Below are positions 5,879 through 11,931 of a stretch of 12,478 nt of DNA, piece after piece. Source of the stretch: an uncultured Acidaminococcus sp. (GTDB lineage: Bacteria; Bacillota_C; Negativicutes; Acidaminococcales; Acidaminococcaceae); assembly GCA_900314165.1 (NCBI GenBank), contig OMUE01000130.1, positions 1-12,478 on the forward strand, in the 5' to 3' direction. The notes beneath the pieces were generated by a model. The model made no database searches. It was given only the letters and a program-made list of their open reading frames with translations, and was not told the origin of the DNA. How positions within the stretch are numbered: the first letter of the stretch is position 1; each line of letters opens with the position of its first letter. A program made the translations under genes and the position numbers.

Positions 5879-7983
5879 AGATTCCCCAATGGCCCTACAG
5901 CAAGAATAAGAAAAAGCCGGAACCGCCCAAGAACAGGTTCCGCCGTTCTTCAAAAATTATTAATCTGGACGCGGATAAAAGCAGCGTGTTGGAAGAAGGC
6001 CACAGACGGGCTAACATCCTCTGCCGGGTCCTGGCCGTGGCCCTGGTGCTTGTGGTGGGTAAATTGTTCAAGACCCAGCTGATCCAGGGCAATGAGCTGA
6101 AGATCCGGGCGGCGAATCAGATCAGCGGTGAGCATTCGGAAATCACCCCCCGGGGCAGCATCGTGGACCGGAACGGGGAGGAACTGGCTGTCAGCATCCT
6201 GAGCAAGACCCTGACCGTGAACCCTCAGGAAATGGACGACGATCCGGACCGGTGGCCCAAAGGCAAGCAGCCTATCCGGGACCCCCGGAAAGTGGCCGCA
6301 GAAAAGCTGGCTCCCGTGCTGGGCCTGGATGCCCGGGAACTGTACGAGGATTTTTCCAATACGGATAAACAATTCCTGTACGTAAAACGGACCATGGATC
6401 CGGACATGACGGATCAGGTGGAACAGATTTTAAAGGACGAGAAGCTCAGCGGCTTCCATTTCCAGAACGAAAGCAAGCGGTACTACACGAAGAACAAGCT
6501 GGCAGCTCAGGTCCTGGGCTTTGTAGGTACGGAGGACAAAGGCCTGGAAGGCATAGAGGCCTCCATGGACAAGACCCTGAAGACCCAGAACCAGAAAAGT
6601 GTCAGCTTCTTTGACGCCAAAGGCAACCGCTTTGGCCAGAAAGATTTTGACAAAGCCCAGGCCCGCCGCATGAATACGGTGGAACTGACCATAGACGCCA
6701 GGATGCAGTTTATCCTGGAGAAAAGCCTGGACGACGCCATCTTGAAGACGAAGGCTGCCAGTGCCGCCGCCATCCTCATGGATCCCAATACAGGGGAAAT
6801 CCTGGGCATGGCCAGTCGGCCCACCTTCGATCCAAACGAATTTTATAAATTCAAGGCCGACACCTACATGAACAGAGGTGTAGGCATCGTCTATGAACCG
6901 GGCTCCGTGTTCAAGCCCATTATGGGCTCTGCAGGCCTTATGGAAGGCATCATTACACCGGATACGCCCTTTGACGACAAGGGCAGCATCGACGTAGTGG
7001 GACGCCGGATCCGCAACTGGGATGGATCCGGACGGGGCAAGGTCACGTTTACAGACGTCATCAAATTTTCCCTGAATACGGGCATGGCTGCCCTGGGCCT
7101 GAAGCTGGGCGGCGAGAAGGAAACGGAGTACGCCAAGCAGTTCGGCTTCGGGGAAGTCACCGGCAGCGATGTGCCCGGGGAAGAAGCGGGCATCCTGTAC
7201 AATCCTAAAGACATGGTGCCTTCGGACGTAGCTACCATGGGCATCGGCCAGGGCATTGCTGTAACGCCCCTGCAGATGCTGCGGGCTATCTGCGCTATTG
7301 CCAACGGAGGCACGCTGGTGCGGCCCTATATTGTGAAACGGGTCATCTCTCCTGCAGGACAGGTGCTCCAGGAAAACCACCGGCAGGAAGTCCGGCAGGT
7401 CATTACACCGGAAGTGGCCGAACAGATGCGGGGCATGATGGAGAAGGTCGTATCCGAAGGGGGCGGCAAGACGGCCCAGATCAAGGGCTACAAGATTGCC
7501 GGCAAGACCGGTACGGCTGAAAAGCTGTCTCCTAAAGGCGGCTACATCCCCGGCGTGTACATTGCCTCCTTCGTGGGTTTTGTACCCAGTGATAAACCGA
7601 AATACGCCATGATCATCATGCTGGATTCTCCTAAAGGCGCTTTCTATGGCTCCCAGGTGTCCGCACCTATCTTCCGGGATACGCTGCAGCAGATCCTGGT
7701 AGCCGAAGGCATCCAGCCCAGTGATTTCAAAGGACTGCCCACTGTAGAATCCCTGACAGCACCTAAAAGCAAGACGAAGACCCTGGAACCGCTGAAGCCC
7801 CAGAAAGATGGCAGCTCCCGGCTGCCGAACCTGGCCGGTTATTCCATGCGGGAAGTGGCCAAGGCTCTTGCCGGCGGAGGCCTGTCCCTGGTTCCCGAAG
7901 GCACGGGTACCAGCTGGAAGCAGGTCCCTGCTCCCGGCACCATCCTGCACCCTGGGGATGTAGTGACGGTGTGGTTCAGATAA
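5875..7983 (+). CDS. class B penicillin-binding protein (FtsI/SpoVD-like) with one PASTA domain
   Basis: DD-transpeptidase of 702 residues that cross-links peptidoglycan and is the expected partner of the SEDS polymerase encoded just upstream. A basic cytoplasmic tail (1-46) precedes one transmembrane anchor (about 47-65). The dimerisation/pedestal domain follows, with TPRGSIVDRNGEELA (91-105). The transpeptidase domain carries SVFK (S344 acylation site, K347), SLN (399-401) and KTG (544-546). Residues about 648-701 form a PASTA domain (RLPNLAGYSMREVAKAL through HPGDVVTVWF). The C-terminal PASTA recalls SpoVD and Gram-positive division PBPs. A GTG at 5866 is in frame, but the ATG at 5875 is better: it overlaps the ftsW stop as ATGA and has AGAAGG just upstream. 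Sporulation versus division use cannot be decided from sequence. Confidence 0.94.
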   Translation: MKIPQWPYSKNKKKPEPPKNRFRRSSKIINLDADKSSVLEEGHRRANILCRVLAVALVLVVGKLFKTQLIQGNELKIRAANQISGEHSEITPRGSIVDRNGEELAVSILSKTLTVNPQEMDDDPDRWPKGKQPIRDPRKVAAEKLAPVLGLDARELYEDFSNTDKQFLYVKRTMDPDMTDQVEQILKDEKLSGFHFQNESKRYYTKNKLAAQVLGFVGTEDKGLEGIEASMDKTLKTQNQKSVSFFDAKGNRFGQKDFDKAQARRMNTVELTIDARMQFILEKSLDDAILKTKAASAAAILMDPNTGEILGMASRPTFDPNEFYKFKADTYMNRGVGIVYEPGSVFKPIMGSAGLMEGIITPDTPFDDKGSIDVVGRRIRNWDGSGRGKVTFTDVIKFSLNTGMAALGLKLGGEKETEYAKQFGFGEVTGSDVPGEEAGILYNPKDMVPSDVATMGIGQGIAVTPLQMLRAICAIANGGTLVRPYIVKRVISPAGQVLQENHRQEVRQVITPEVAEQMRGMMEKVVSEGGGKTAQIKGYKIAGKTGTAEKLSPKGGYIPGVYIASFVGFVPSDKPKYAMIIMLDSPKGAFYGSQVSAPIFRDTLQQILVAEGIQPSDFKGLPTVESLTAPKSKTKTLEPLKPQKDGSSRLPNLAGYSMREVAKALAGGGLSLVPEGTGTSWKQVPAPGTILHPGDVVTVWFR

Positions 7984-8029
7984 GGATAGCGAAAAGCGAA
8001 GAGTAAAGAGCGAAGAGGGCGCGCTGCGC
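7984..8029 (+). repeat. purine-rich repeat with short GC hairpin, copy 1
   Basis: A purine-rich tract built from AGCGAA and GAGTAAAGAG units starts right after the PBP stop. It ends in a small hairpin, GCGC (8019-8022) with GCGC (8026-8029). Related elements lie at 11715-11775, 12341-12391 and, inverted, 12454-12478. All consist of AAGAG/GTGAA units followed by a small GC-rich hairpin around CTGCG. Confidence 0.7.
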
Positions 8030-8030
8030 A

Positions 8031-8065
8031 CTAATCCCTAATACCTAATCCCTAATCCCTAATCC
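8031..8065 (+). repeat. tandem heptamer array, CTAATCC x5
   Basis: Five head-to-tail heptamers: CTAATCC, CTAATAC, then three more CTAATCC. Only the second unit departs from the consensus, by one base. There are no spacers, so it is not a CRISPR. It sits between the purine-rich repeat and a GC-rich palindrome in the PBP-folD gap and looks like a simple-sequence tract prone to changes in copy number. Confidence 0.9.
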
Positions 8066-8066
8066 C

Positions 8067-8103
8067 GTAGGGGCGCCCCAGAGCGTAGCGGCGGTGCGCC
8101 CGC
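8067..8103 (+). repeat. GC-rich palindromic intergenic element
   Basis: GGGCGC at 8071-8076 pairs with GCGCCC at 8096-8101. The first arm lies within GTAGGGGCGCCCC and the second within GTGCGCCCGC. The inner 19 bases are only weakly self-complementary. It ends 18 bases before the folD start. No T-run follows, so I read it as a small dispersed palindromic repeat, not a terminator. Confidence 0.6.
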
Positions 8104-8121
8104 ATAGAAAGAAGGAAACCC

Positions 8122-8940
8122 ATGACCCAGCTGAGAATGGCGGGAAAACCGGTAGCAGAAAGCATCCGGAATACCTTAAAAGAAAAATTTGCAACCCATC
8201 ACGTGACCCTGGCTACGTTCATCATCGGCGACAACCCGGCGGCCCACGTGTATAAACGCAGCCTGCTGAAAACCGCGGCCAGCCTGGGCATTACGACCCG
8301 GGACGTGGAGCTGCCGGCGGACGTGACCCAGCAGCAGGCCGAACGGGCATTGGAAGAACTGAGCCTGGATAATACTGTGACGGGCATCCTGCCCCTTATG
8401 CCCGTCCCCAGCCATCTGGACCGGACCTCCATCATCTACAAACTGGATCCGGACAAGGATATGGACTGCATCCATCCCCTGAACAGCGGCCGCTTCTATC
8501 TGGGGGCCAGCCCCTGGGCACCCTGTACGCCCCGGGCCTGTATGGCCATCCTGAAATATTATCAGATCCCTCTGGCAGGAGAGGACGCAGTTATGGTAGG
8601 ATATGGTGATGTAGTAGGCCGTCCTCTGACTCTGATGCTTATTGAGGAACGCTGCACTGTCACCGTTTGCCGCTCAACAACAAAAGACCTGCCGGCTAAA
8701 ACTAGCCAGGCAGATCTTCTCCTGAGTGCTGTGGGCACCCCGAACCTGATTACAGAACCGATGATCAGGCCGGATGCCGTTGTTGTAGATGTGGGAATCA
8801 ATTCCGTAGATGGGCATCTGGAGGGAGATATCCCTGAAGCGGCCAAATTGGCCAGAGCCAGTGCCTATACCCCTGTGCCGGGCGGTGTAGGGGTGGTCAG
8901 CAACCTGATGGTCATGCAGACCCTCACACGGAATCTTTAA
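8122..8940 (+). CDS. folD: divergent FolD-family methylenetetrahydrofolate dehydrogenase/cyclohydrolase homologue
   Basis: Protein of 272 residues covering the whole FolD fold: N-terminal catalytic domain (about 1-135) and Rossmann domain (about 136-262). Family blocks are IIGDNPAAHVY (34-44), PDKDMDCIHPLNSGR (110-124), PCTPRACMAIL (134-144), VDVGIN (222-227) and TPVPGGVGVVS (250-260). FolD normally oxidises 5,10-methylene-THF and hydrolyses methenyl-THF to 10-formyl-THF. Against E. coli FolD, as I recall its sequence, a gap-free alignment puts Leu48 at catalytic Lys54 and Leu92 at Gln98, while Asp115 keeps Asp121. The Rossmann turn reads GYGDVVGRP where many relatives have GRSNIVGKP, and GGVGPMT reads GGVGVVS. 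Cyclohydrolase activity is probably lost. A monofunctional dehydrogenase or another role is possible. The preceding gap is full of repeats. RBS is AAGAAGG near 8109-8115. Confidence 0.85.
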   Translation: MTQLRMAGKPVAESIRNTLKEKFATHHVTLATFIIGDNPAAHVYKRSLLKTAASLGITTRDVELPADVTQQQAERALEELSLDNTVTGILPLMPVPSHLDRTSIIYKLDPDKDMDCIHPLNSGRFYLGASPWAPCTPRACMAILKYYQIPLAGEDAVMVGYGDVVGRPLTLMLIEERCTVTVCRSTTKDLPAKTSQADLLLSAVGTPNLITEPMIRPDAVVVDVGINSVDGHLEGDIPEAAKLARASAYTPVPGGVGVVSNLMVMQTLTRNL

Positions 8941-8943
8941 GGC

Positions 8944-9339
8944 TTACAGCTGGTCTTTCTTGGCCAGCTTGCCCAGGAATTTCTCTTTGTTTACCAGGAA
9001 CCGTTCGTGGGTGCCGGAACCGATGGTGCCGTAATCATCGGACACCGTGACTTTAAACGTGAGCTTCCGGCCATCCACGCCTACCAGGACAGCTTTGGCG
9101 GACACCGTCTTACCCACGGCCGTAGCCGCATTGTGGCTCAGAGTGACGCCGATGCCTACGCTGGTGGTGGCGTCATCCAGGCAGGGGTTTACAATATTGC
9201 AGGCTGCCTTTTCCATAAGGGCCAGCATAGCAGGGGTCGCATAAACATCCAAAGAGCCGCTGCCCATAGCAGCTGCTGTATTCGTATGAAGTACGGTTTC
9301 GGTAGCTTCACCTACGGCGCCGATTCTAAATTCTCTCAT
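8944..9339 (-). CDS. hot-dog thioesterase, FlK-like family
   Basis: Protein of 131 residues with the single-domain hot-dog fold of the fluoroacetyl-CoA thioesterase (FlK)-like family. These enzymes hydrolyse short acyl-CoA thioesters. The proposed catalytic set is present with FlK spacing: T35 (YATPAM), E43 (LMEKAA) and H69 (LSHNAAT), matching FlK T42, E50 and H76. Other blocks are TSVGIGVTLSH (59-69), VDGRKLTF (88-95) and GSGTHERFLVN (107-117). Family membership does not imply fluoroacetate; most relatives have unknown acyl-CoA substrates. The ATG at 9339 is preferred over an in-frame GTG at 9348 because AAGAAGTGG lies just upstream of it. The gene is divergent from the acyl-CoA synthetase and its stop is only 3 bases from the folD stop on the other strand. 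Confidence 0.88.
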   Translation of the reverse strand: MREFRIGAVGEATETVLHTNTAAAMGSGSLDVYATPAMLALMEKAACNIVNPCLDDATTSVGIGVTLSHNAATAVGKTVSAKAVLVGVDGRKLTFKVTVSDDYGTIGSGTHERFLVNKEKFLGKLAKKDQL

Positions 9340-9375
9340 GAAATCCACTTCTTTCTGTATGATTTTTACACATCC

Positions 9376-9404
9376 ATCTTACTCGTTTTCACAGGTAAAG
9401 GCAA
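9376..9404 (-). promoter_or_regulatory. candidate sigma-70 promoter for the thioesterase gene
   Basis: Read on the minus strand, TTGCCT (9404-9399) and TAAGAT (9381-9376) are separated by 17 bases, each matching consensus at four of six positions. Transcription would start near 9369, about 30 bases before the ATG at 9339. It lies in the 122-base region between the divergent thioesterase and acyl-CoA synthetase genes. I found no equally good promoter in the other direction. Confidence 0.5.
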
Positions 9405-9461
9405 GGATTTCCCTTTATGAAATTAATTGATTGGTTAGACAAGAAAGGAGTCTAGGCCAGT

Positions 9462-10958
9462 ATGTTTTATGATGAATTGCTGGCAGGTCCAGCACCCCAC
9501 AAAATCGCCATCATCGACCAGGACAGGCAGATCACTTATGGCCAGCTGCGCGAAAAGGTGGATCATTGGGCACGTTATCTGCAAGAGGCCGGCCTGCAGC
9601 AGGGGGACCGGGTAGGCCTGTTCAGCCGCAACTGCGCAGAATTCGTTACTGCTTATTTTGCAGTCATCCGGGCCGGTGGCGTCATTGTGCCCCTGAACTT
9701 CCAGCTGGTGCCCCGGGAAGTGGCCTTTATGGCCAAAGATGCCGCTATGAAGCTGCTCATTACCCAGGAGAAGCTGCCTCTGGAGGATGCACTGGCCGAA
9801 CTGGGCTTGCAGTCTCTGCCCCAATATACGTTCGGCGACCTGGACGGTCCGGTGTCCCAGCCTCTGCGTACCTATGAAAGGAACGAGAATGACAATTGCA
9901 CCATCATTTATACCTCCGGTACTACGGGCACTCCTAAAGGGGCCATGCTGAGCCACAAGAACCTGCTCTGCAATGCCCGGGACTACCTGCTGGCTGTGAA
10001 GTTCCAGCCTGAGGACATCGTTTTGTGCCTGCTGCCCATGTACCACTGCTACGGCTGGACCGTATGCATTACCGGGGTATTCAACATCGGGGCAACGGTG
10101 GTCATCCAGGCCAACTACAACTTCAAGACGGCGTTGCGCCTGGTCCAGAAATACAGAATCTCCATCTTTGTAGCCGTGCCTGCTGTCATGGAATTGCTGC
10201 TGGATGGGGCCAAACCGGAAGAAATCGCTACGGTGAGAGAATTCATCTGCGGCGGCGCGTCCCTGGGGCAGATTATGGGCCCGGCCTTTGCCAAAAAATT
10301 TGGCAAACCGGTGATGGAAGGCTATGGCCTGTCCGAGGCCTCCCCTGTGGTATCCGTGAACCTGCCGGACAAGATTAAGTACGGTTCTATCGGACCCAGC
10401 CTGCCCAACGTTACCGTCCACATTGTGGACGAGGAGAACCACATCGTGCCTCAGGGCCAAAAAGGAGAAGTGGTGGTCCAGGGGGACAACGTGATGCTGG
10501 GCTACCTGAACCAGCCGGAAGCTACGAAGGAAGCCTTTGCCGGAGGCTGGCTCCACACCGGGGACATAGGCTATGAGGACGAAGATGGCTTCATCTTCCT
10601 GGTGGACCGGGTGAAGGATATGGTCATTTCCAGCGGGGAGAATGTATATCCCCGGGAAGTGGAAAATGTCATCCGGAAATACCCGGGTATCCGGGAAGCA
10701 GCCGTGTTCGGCGTGCCGGACCGGCTTCGGGGTCAGGCCATTACAGCCTGTCTCATCCTGCAGGACGGGGCGGACGTATCGTCTGCTGCCCTGCGCAAGT
10801 ATCTCCTGGACCATATGGCAGCTTACAAAGTGCCACGGAAGTACTTCTTTATGAAAGACTTCCCCAGGACAGGTCTTGGCAAAGTCCGTAAGAATATCCT
10901 GCGCCAGCAGATTGTCGACATTTTGAAAGAAAACAGTAAAGCCGGGAGGCCTTTATGA
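9462..10958 (+). CDS. AMP-dependent acyl-CoA synthetase (fatty-acid/carboxylate-CoA ligase)
   Basis: Protein of 498 residues of the ANL adenylate-forming superfamily. It activates a carboxylic acid with ATP to an acyl-adenylate and passes it to CoA in the cytoplasm. The P-loop is IIYTSGTTGTPKGAMLSH (148-165). Further core motifs are EGYGLSEASP (286-295), GWLHTGDIGY (362-371) and DRVKDMVISSGENVYPREVE (382-401). K474 in PRTGLGKVRK is the C-terminal catalytic lysine. The length and the MEGYGLSE and ENVYPREVE blocks resemble medium/long-chain acyl-CoA ligases, but chain length cannot be set from sequence. It lacks the N-terminal extension of acetyl-CoA synthetases. AGAAAGGAG upstream serves as RBS. 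The stop overlaps the next gene in an ATGA, so the lipoprotein gene is translationally coupled. A thioesterase gene is divergent, 122 bases upstream. Confidence 0.94.
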   Translation: MFYDELLAGPAPHKIAIIDQDRQITYGQLREKVDHWARYLQEAGLQQGDRVGLFSRNCAEFVTAYFAVIRAGGVIVPLNFQLVPREVAFMAKDAAMKLLITQEKLPLEDALAELGLQSLPQYTFGDLDGPVSQPLRTYERNENDNCTIIYTSGTTGTPKGAMLSHKNLLCNARDYLLAVKFQPEDIVLCLLPMYHCYGWTVCITGVFNIGATVVIQANYNFKTALRLVQKYRISIFVAVPAVMELLLDGAKPEEIATVREFICGGASLGQIMGPAFAKKFGKPVMEGYGLSEASPVVSVNLPDKIKYGSIGPSLPNVTVHIVDEENHIVPQGQKGEVVVQGDNVMLGYLNQPEATKEAFAGGWLHTGDIGYEDEDGFIFLVDRVKDMVISSGENVYPREVENVIRKYPGIREAAVFGVPDRLRGQAITACLILQDGADVSSAALRKYLLDHMAAYKVPRKYFFMKDFPRTGLGKVRKNILRQQIVDILKENSKAGRPL

Positions 10959-11737
10959 AAAAGTTTGTAGCAGTGCTGCTGCTTGTACTTACCATGCTTT
11001 TAGGCGGCTGCGCCAAAGGCCATATTACGCTGGAAGTTACCCGGTTGGGAGCCGCAGACCTGACCTGCCAGCTGATGTCCATGCCCGTATTGAAACCTAC
11101 GGTGGATGCCTACCGGGAAGACTTCCGCAACGATGGCTACCGGATCAAAGAAACGGCAGAAGGGGATTATAGCGGGTTTGTGGCTCATAAACACTATAAT
11201 CAGTTGAAGGATATCAAAGACTCCAAAATCCTGAAGACCTTTGACTTCAAGACCTGGCAGCAGGCAGCTCAGTCTGCAGCAGGCAAGGCTCCTGCCCAGG
11301 ACAAGGAGGCACCGGCAAAATCCGGGGATAAAGCTCCGGACAAAAAGCCCGTGGTCACCATGGACGGAGGCCTGCTGTTTGATACTATTTCCGTCAACAC
11401 GGGCCTGAATATGGGTGCCGGCCACGAACTGAAGGACAAGGACGCCCAGGCTGTGCTGGAGAATATCCTGAAGCAGTTTGACCTGGAGTTCACGTTGGTC
11501 CTGCCAGCCGCCGTGGACAGCACTAATGCACCTAAGGTCAGCGACGACCGGAAGACCCTGACCTGGAAGCTGACGCTGGGCGAAAAGGTGCCCATGGAAG
11601 CCACGGTTACGTATCTGAACCCTGTGAAAGCCTCCGGCTGGGTTATGGTGTTTGTGGTCGTAGGGGCTGTAGCGGCTGCCTACATCCAGAAGCGCCGCCG
11701 GCAGAAGGTACGGGAAAAAGTGAATAGTGAAGAGTAA
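10955..11737 (+). CDS. lipoprotein with C-terminal membrane segment, possibly DUF3153/LppM-like
   Basis: Protein of 260 residues. Residues 1-18 form a lipoprotein signal peptide, and the lipobox LLGGC puts the lipidated cysteine at C19. The extracytoplasmic part (20-226) has two beta-rich segments split by a charged low-complexity linker rich in Ala, Lys, Asp and Pro (about 106-132). A transmembrane helix (about 228-244, WVMVFVVVGAVAAAYI) precedes a basic RRRQK tail. Lipid anchor plus C-terminal helix resembles DUF3153/LppM-type proteins of Bacillota, but I hold that name loosely and no function is known. It overlaps the acyl-CoA synthetase gene by four bases, with GGGAGG at 10944-10949. Its last five residues (VNSEE) and stop are written in the purine-rich repeat that begins near 11715. 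Confidence 0.82.
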   Translation: MKKFVAVLLLVLTMLLGGCAKGHITLEVTRLGAADLTCQLMSMPVLKPTVDAYREDFRNDGYRIKETAEGDYSGFVAHKHYNQLKDIKDSKILKTFDFKTWQQAAQSAAGKAPAQDKEAPAKSGDKAPDKKPVVTMDGGLLFDTISVNTGLNMGAGHELKDKDAQAVLENILKQFDLEFTLVLPAAVDSTNAPKVSDDRKTLTWKLTLGEKVPMEATVTYLNPVKASGWVMVFVVVGAVAAAYIQKRRRQKVREKVNSEE

Positions 11738-11775
11738 AAAGTGAACAGTGAACAGTGAAAAGGCGTCCTGCGGAC
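11715..11775 (+). repeat. purine-rich GTGAA repeat with TGC-loop hairpin, copy 2
   Basis: Repeated units of the form GTGAANAGTGAA run through 11720-11759, starting inside the lipoprotein CDS and crossing its stop at 11735-11737. They end in a hairpin GTCC (11765-11768), TGC loop, GGAC (11772-11775). The stem sequence differs from those at 8019-8029, 12374-12384 and 12461-12471, but each pairs. Confidence 0.75.
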
Positions 11776-11780
11776 AGTCG

Positions 11781-11826
11781 CCCCCGTGAGGGGGAGAGGG
11801 CCAGATGCCTGCATCTGGCGAGGGGG
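11781..11826 (+). repeat. double-hairpin intergenic element
   Basis: CCCCC (11781-11785) pairs with GGGGG (11790-11794) around GTGA. It is followed by a perfect nine-pair hairpin, GCCAGATGC (11800-11808) with GCATCTGGC (11811-11819), then GAGGGGGT. The order of GC-rich hairpin, variable hairpin and G-rich tail resembles the elements at 1170 and 3937, although the sequence differs. There is no adjacent T-run, so a terminator role is unlikely. Confidence 0.7.
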
Positions 11827-11847
11827 TAGTGCAGCGCATTTTACCTT

Positions 11848-11865
11848 TTTGATTAACAAATCAAA
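11848..11865. promoter_or_regulatory. inverted repeat upstream of the DUF190 gene (outer)
   Basis: TTTGATT (11848-11854) and AATCAAA (11859-11865) form a perfect seven-base inverted repeat with a four-base centre. It lies in the AT-rich leader about 30 bases upstream of the likely -10 box. It could be a regulator-binding site, but AT-rich sequence gives such palindromes by chance. Confidence 0.35.
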
Positions 11866-11874
11866 CAAACTATT

Positions 11875-11901
11875 ACATAAATTCTGCATTTATGTTAAAA
11901 T
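11875..11901 (+). promoter_or_regulatory. extended -10 promoter overlapping an operator-like inverted repeat
   Basis: TGTTAAAAT at 11893-11901 is an extended -10 (TG, one base, then TAAAAT at 11896-11901, five of six matches). No good -35 is visible, as is common with extended -10 promoters. ACATAAAT (11875-11882) and ATTTATGT (11888-11895) form a perfect eight-base inverted repeat with a five-base centre that ends inside the -10 region. A protein bound there would block polymerase. Transcription would start near 11908, ten bases before the AGGAGG at 11918. Confidence 0.5.
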
Positions 11902-11931
11902 GTAAGTAAATAAGAACAGGAGGCAGGGCTT

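Noticed and set aside
6430..8031. Minus-strand open frame of 533 codons opposite the PBP gene
   Set aside because: It is antisense to a convincing transpeptidase and has no recognisable motif. The frame is open because of codon bias on the other strand.
8031..8065. CRISPR array
   Set aside because: The heptamers are directly adjacent, with no spacers and no cas genes nearby.
9007..9420. Plus-strand open frame opposite the thioesterase
   Set aside because: The minus-strand protein has the FlK-like catalytic residues and family blocks; the plus-strand translation has none.
9435..10814. Minus-strand open frame of 459 codons opposite the acyl-CoA synthetase
   Set aside because: Same reason: antisense shadow without any domain signature.
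11781..11826. Terminator for the lipoprotein gene
   Set aside because: The hairpins are strong, but the bases right after them are G-rich. The first T-run comes more than 15 bases later.
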